From the NCBI GenBank assembly GCA_029259975.1, contig JAJDEE010000421.1, forward strand, positions 1-6,946: a DNA stretch of 6,946 nucleotides, in the 5' to 3' direction. This stretch comes from Planctomycetota bacterium (GTDB taxonomy: Bacteria > Planctomycetota > Planctomycetia > Pirellulales > Lacipirellulaceae). The position numbers and the translations under genes were made by a program. The notes beneath the pieces were generated by a model. It saw only the letters and a program-made list of their open reading frames with translations. It did not search any database and was not told the DNA's origin. Positions 6,301 through 6,946 of this stretch are shown in pieces (within the stretch, counting starts at the first letter, position 1; the number at the start of each line of letters is the position of its first letter).

Positions 6301-6306
6301 AGGGAG
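6301..6306 (+). promoter_or_regulatory. Shine-Dalgarno site of the right-edge secreted protein
   Basis: AGGGAG lies seven bases before the ATG at 6314 and, together with the signal peptide that follows, fixes this start. Confidence 0.7.
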
Positions 6307-6313
6307 ACCCAGT

Positions 6314-6946
6314 ATGCTTACCCGAAATGCTTTTTTGATTCTCGCTGTGAGTGGAGCAGTGCTTCTAATGCCTGCTCTCACCCAGGCACAGTTCCATACC
6401 GATGGCGATTTCTTGGCCGGTGGTTATACAACAAACTCGAACAAAATCGCCAACACCGATATCCGCTTTAATGTCGACTACAGCAATATCGATATCTTTG
6501 GTGACGGCTTCCTCACGGCTTCCATCCCCGAAGCGCCCCGCTCTGGCGGAATCGGTGGCTCAGCTACTACCGGAGTTTTTCTCACTGCTAATCATGACTC
6601 GATATCACCGGAATCGGGTGTGGAAACTTTTGCAGCCGTCATTCCAACCGTTGCAGCTGCAACCGTAGGAAATGGAACTGCCAACGAAAACTATGTATTC
6701 CGTATCGACGTGTTCCACAGCTCAGCAGCAGGAGTCGACGACGGACTTGGAAACATTACGCTCACTGGCTCGACAAACTATACCCTGGTAGGAGTCAATC
6801 AAGCGAACACCACTGTGCAGGTCAATGCTCTCAATACGGGTGGAGCCGGCACAGGCGGCCTCACAGGACAAGGCCTCAGCTTGGCCATCACAGGCGATGG
6901 TGGTGCTGGCGACGACTATGTCCCATTTTATGGCGGTGCCCGATAC
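6314..6946 (+). CDS. Secreted protein of unknown function (partial, C-terminus outside window)
   Basis: An open frame of 211 codons runs from the ATG at 6314 to the right edge without a stop. Residues 1-25 form a classical Sec signal peptide: Arg4, a hydrophobic core (about 6-20) and a likely cleavage after LTQA before Gln26. The visible mature part is rich in Gly, Thr, Asn, Ala and Val, nearly free of Lys and without Cys, as in extracellular beta-rich proteins. Segments such as IPEAPRSGGIGG (71-82), NENYVFRIDVFHSS (124-137) and LTGSTNYTLVGVN (149-161) suggest beta strands, but I do not recognise a domain. Many planctomycetal proteins of this style end in a PEP-CTERM sorting signal or a dockerin; that end lies outside the window, so no claim is made. 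The start is supported by AGGGAG seven bases upstream. It probably has its own promoter in the 459-bp gap before it. Confidence 0.82.
   Translation, partial: MLTRNAFLILAVSGAVLLMPALTQAQFHTDGDFLAGGYTTNSNKIANTDIRFNVDYSNIDIFGDGFLTASIPEAPRSGGIGGSATTGVFLTANHDSISPESGVETFAAVIPTVAAATVGNGTANENYVFRIDVFHSSAAGVDDGLGNITLTGSTNYTLVGVNQANTTVQVNALNTGGAGTGGLTGQGLSLAITGDGGAGDDYVPFYGGARY

Larger units (their letters stand above)
5855..6313. other. Noncoding region, 459 bp, with TGCGCA motifs and hairpins
   Basis: No gene is supported here on either strand. From left to right it holds a weak hairpin (5909-5924), TGCGCA pair C (5951-5977), a TATAAA box (6027-6032) flanked by two AACGCG words (6021-6036), a single TGCGCA (6044-6049), and GC-rich alternative stems (6131-6176). 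A purine-rich ribosome binding site lies just before the next ATG. If a promoter is near the TATAAA, the downstream gene would have a leader of roughly 270 bases. Confidence 0.7.

Noticed and set aside
6220..6668. Two plus-strand open frames (6220-6471 and 6402-6668) near the right edge
   Set aside because: They overlap in other frames the signal-peptide protein starting at 6314, which has a good ribosome binding site and stays open to the edge.
1..6946. Search for defence systems, mobile elements, CRISPR arrays, tRNA or rRNA genes
   Set aside because: No transposase, integrase, nuclease, reverse transcriptase, regularly spaced long repeats or structural RNA sequence was recognised.

Overview
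The window looks like chromosomal DNA from a planctomycete, most likely of the order Pirellulales (inference). Three things point there. Two genes encode DUF1559 pseudopilin-like proteins with the FTLVELLVVIAIIG leader that this phylum carries in large numbers. A 995-residue secreted-type protein starts with a planctomycetal 'EPLEDRIALSG' N-terminal motif. The same protein carries a dockerin with 'DGSDFLAWQRGFG'-type repeats. No RNA gene, insertion sequence, CRISPR array or prophage gene is visible.

Layout. (1) Positions 1-751, minus strand: the first 250 codons of a DUF1559 protein that runs off the left edge. (2) 752-1089: a divergent intergenic region with a paired TGCGCA motif and a consensus-like TATAAT box. 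(3) 1090-4077, plus: a modular N-acetylmuramoyl-L-alanine amidase (Amidase_3 type) with a golvesin-C-terminal-like domain inserted between its zinc ligands. This is followed by FN3, a GATase1-like domain, a dockerin and a low-complexity tail. (4) 4078-4304: an intergenic region with a second TGCGCA pair. (5) 4305-4775 and 4781-5854, plus: a probable two-gene operon of a small candidate lipoprotein and a complete DUF1559 protein, separated by 5 bases. (6) 5855-6313: a long noncoding stretch with a third TGCGCA pair, an extra single copy and alternative hairpins. (7) 6314-6946, plus: the N-terminal part of a secreted protein of unknown function, cut by the right edge.

All of the genes appear to make exported or cell-surface products: pseudopilin-like proteins, a cell-wall amidase, a lipoprotein and a secreted protein. 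A shared surface role is plausible, but nothing in the sequence proves a common pathway.

The most striking signal is not a gene. The hexamer TGCGCA occurs seven times on hand reading, every time in noncoding DNA. Six of the seven form three pairs whose start-to-start distance is exactly 21 bp, and each of the three intergenic regions holds one pair. I read this as a candidate operator for an unidentified regulator, TGCGCA-N15-TGCGCA. It could also be a dispersed repeat family.
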